Assembly: GCA_000981625.1 (NCBI GenBank)
Contig: LAQA01000056.1
Span: forward strand, 462-35,622
Source of the DNA: Flavobacteriaceae bacterium ASP10-09a
GTDB lineage: Bacteria; Bacteroidota; Bacteroidia; Flavobacteriales; Flavobacteriaceae
Direction: 5' to 3'
DNA: 35,161 nucleotides
The notes below the pieces were generated by a model. It did not search any database, was not told the origin of the DNA, and saw only the letters and a list, made by a program, of their open reading frames with translations. Shown here piece after piece: positions 33,916 through 35,161 of this stretch. The position numbers and the translations under genes are program-made. The first letter of the stretch is position 1. Every line of letters starts with the position of its first letter.

Positions 33916-35124
33916 ATGAAAATTCCAGAAAAATATCAATTTATAGTTGAATTAGGAAAAGCGCTTCATACATACGGCATTCCTTCTTATAAAATTCAAT
34001 CTCACTTAACCGAAATAGCCAAAAAACAAGGTATTACTGGTAGTTTTATGGATTTACCTACCTGGATAAATTATGCTTTTTATGAAGACGAAAAATCTTA
34101 TAATTATATTGAATGCATTCCTCCTGGAGCTCTAAATTTAGGAGCACTTTCTAGAATTTCTGAACTTACCAATAAGGTCATAGATTCTAAAATTGATAAT
34201 AATACTATAACCCATGAATTGAATTTTATTCATGCTAAAACAAAAGTAATAAATCACTACTATTTAACTTTGGCCTATGCTTTTTCAGCGGGTTCTTTTA
34301 GCTTATTAATAGGTACTAATTTAATTTCTTTTGGCGTTTCTTTATGGTTAGGCGCATTTATATATCTTTTGGTGTATTTAGCAACAAAATCGAAATATTT
34401 AGAAAATATATTCGAGTCTTTTAGTGCTTTGATTGCAACCATTATTAGTTGTCTTTTAACATTAGTTTTCCCTGACTTAAATTTAGGGTTAACCATATTA
34501 GCATCTATCATCATTTTTATTCCAGGATTGGCAATTACAACCGCTTTAGAAGAAATAACTTCTAAAAGTTTAGTTTCTGGAGCTGCAAAACTCTTCGATG
34601 CTATTATCGTATTGTTTAAGCAGTTTTTTGGCGTATTACTTGGTTTAGGACTCATGACATCATTCATTGATGTTGATTTAATACAACATGTATCAGAACT
34701 ACCTAAATGGACCATATTTCTTGCTATTCCTGTACTTTCAATAACGCTTTTCCCTATATTTCAAGTACGTAAAAAAGATATGTTTTTTGGTCTTTTAACA
34801 GGTGTTTTAGCCTTTTTTATAACCGTTTTATTATCAGGATACGGAGTAATGGTAAGTACATTTATTGGTACTTTGTCCATAGTTGGAATAAGTAGTTTAT
34901 TTAATAGAATATACAAAACTCCAAAAATAGTATACTTAACGCAAGGTATTATAATGCTTGTTCCAGGGAGTAAATCTTTTATGGGATTAAGTAACTCGTT
35001 TTTAAACTCTTCTATTGCTGGTTCTGTAAACTTATTTGAACAAGTAGCTTTTATACTAATGGGTATAATTGGTGGGCTTCTTTTTGCGGGTACATTTAGA
35101 GAGAAAAATAGTAATAAAGATTAA
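33916..35124 (+). CDS. ThrE-type threonine/serine exporter
   Basis: It is a predicted inner-membrane exporter of small amino acids, 402 residues. The N-terminal soluble domain (1-115) carries the family pattern HTYGIPSYKIQSHL...ITGSFMDLPTWI...IPPGALNLGAL. It is followed by about ten membrane helices in two five-helix groups (ThrE and ThrE_2), here on one chain as in Corynebacterium ThrE rather than split into two genes. A charged tail ends the protein. It follows the purL terminator, so it has its own promoter, which I could not define clearly. The substrate is inferred from the family only. Confidence 0.82.
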   Translation: MKIPEKYQFIVELGKALHTYGIPSYKIQSHLTEIAKKQGITGSFMDLPTWINYAFYEDEKSYNYIECIPPGALNLGALSRISELTNKVIDSKIDNNTITHELNFIHAKTKVINHYYLTLAYAFSAGSFSLLIGTNLISFGVSLWLGAFIYLLVYLATKSKYLENIFESFSALIATIISCLLTLVFPDLNLGLTILASIIIFIPGLAITTALEEITSKSLVSGAAKLFDAIIVLFKQFFGVLLGLGLMTSFIDVDLIQHVSELPKWTIFLAIPVLSITLFPIFQVRKKDMFFGLLTGVLAFFITVLLSGYGVMVSTFIGTLSIVGISSLFNRIYKTPKIVYLTQGIIMLVPGSKSFMGLSNSFLNSSIAGSVNLFEQVAFILMGIIGGLLFAGTFREKNSNKD

Positions 35125-35161
35125 AGCACAACTTAGTTAATAGGTATTTGGATAGAAAATA

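Noticed and set aside
34275-34715. Minus-strand open frame of 146 codons inside the exporter gene
   Set aside because: It is fully antisense to a well-supported membrane protein, with composition expected from its complement and no domain.

Overview
The window looks like a chromosomal segment from a marine-type member of the Flavobacteriaceae (Bacteroidota). The DNA is visibly AT-rich. Three long secreted proteins end in type IX secretion (T9SS) sorting domains. Several promoters fit the Bacteroidota TTG / TAnnTTTG pattern, purine-rich Shine-Dalgarno sites are scarce, and most protein families are typical of flavobacteria. No rRNA, tRNA, CRISPR array, transposase or integrase was seen.

Positions 1-4060 are a loosely packed accessory stretch. 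It holds the C-terminal end of an outer-membrane beta-barrel protein, an exported protein of unknown function, two tandem small DoxX-like membrane proteins and an unknown multi-pass membrane protein. They are separated by long AT-rich gaps, and two of these gaps share a roughly 70-bp repeated promoter-like element. Positions 4068-5165 encode a secreted alpha/beta hydrolase whose active-site layout follows the PET hydrolase/cutinase family, fused to a T9SS sorting domain. This is the most striking single gene. A divergently placed 5-formyltetrahydrofolate cyclo-ligase follows.

Positions 5972-11083 form a purine module: xdhA (2Fe-2S and FAD), xdhB (molybdopterin), a small unknown membrane protein whose start overlaps the xdhB end, and the maturation factor xdhC. 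All the purine-binding residues known from bovine xanthine oxidase can be aligned. A GNAT acetyltransferase and a decayed membrane-protein pseudogene come next.

Positions 12373-22062 form a complete reductive pyrimidine catabolism cluster on one strand: (methyl)malonate-semialdehyde dehydrogenase, class III aminotransferase, NCS1 nucleobase transporter, dihydropyrimidinase, beta-ureidopropionase, and dihydropyrimidine dehydrogenase PreT and PreA. Together they would import uracil or thymine and carry it through dihydrouracil, N-carbamoyl-beta-alanine, beta-alanine and malonate semialdehyde to acetyl-CoA. The transporter carries an unusual insertion of about 90 residues between membrane segments.

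Positions 22159-35124 hold recG (minus strand), an RsmB/NOL1-type rRNA methyltransferase, two tandem secreted endonuclease I paralogues with FN3, lamin-tail and T9SS domains, purL, and a ThrE-type amino-acid exporter. Two clear intrinsic terminators flank purL. As an inference, secreted nucleases beside purine and pyrimidine catabolic genes suggest a lifestyle that scavenges nucleic acids or nucleobases.
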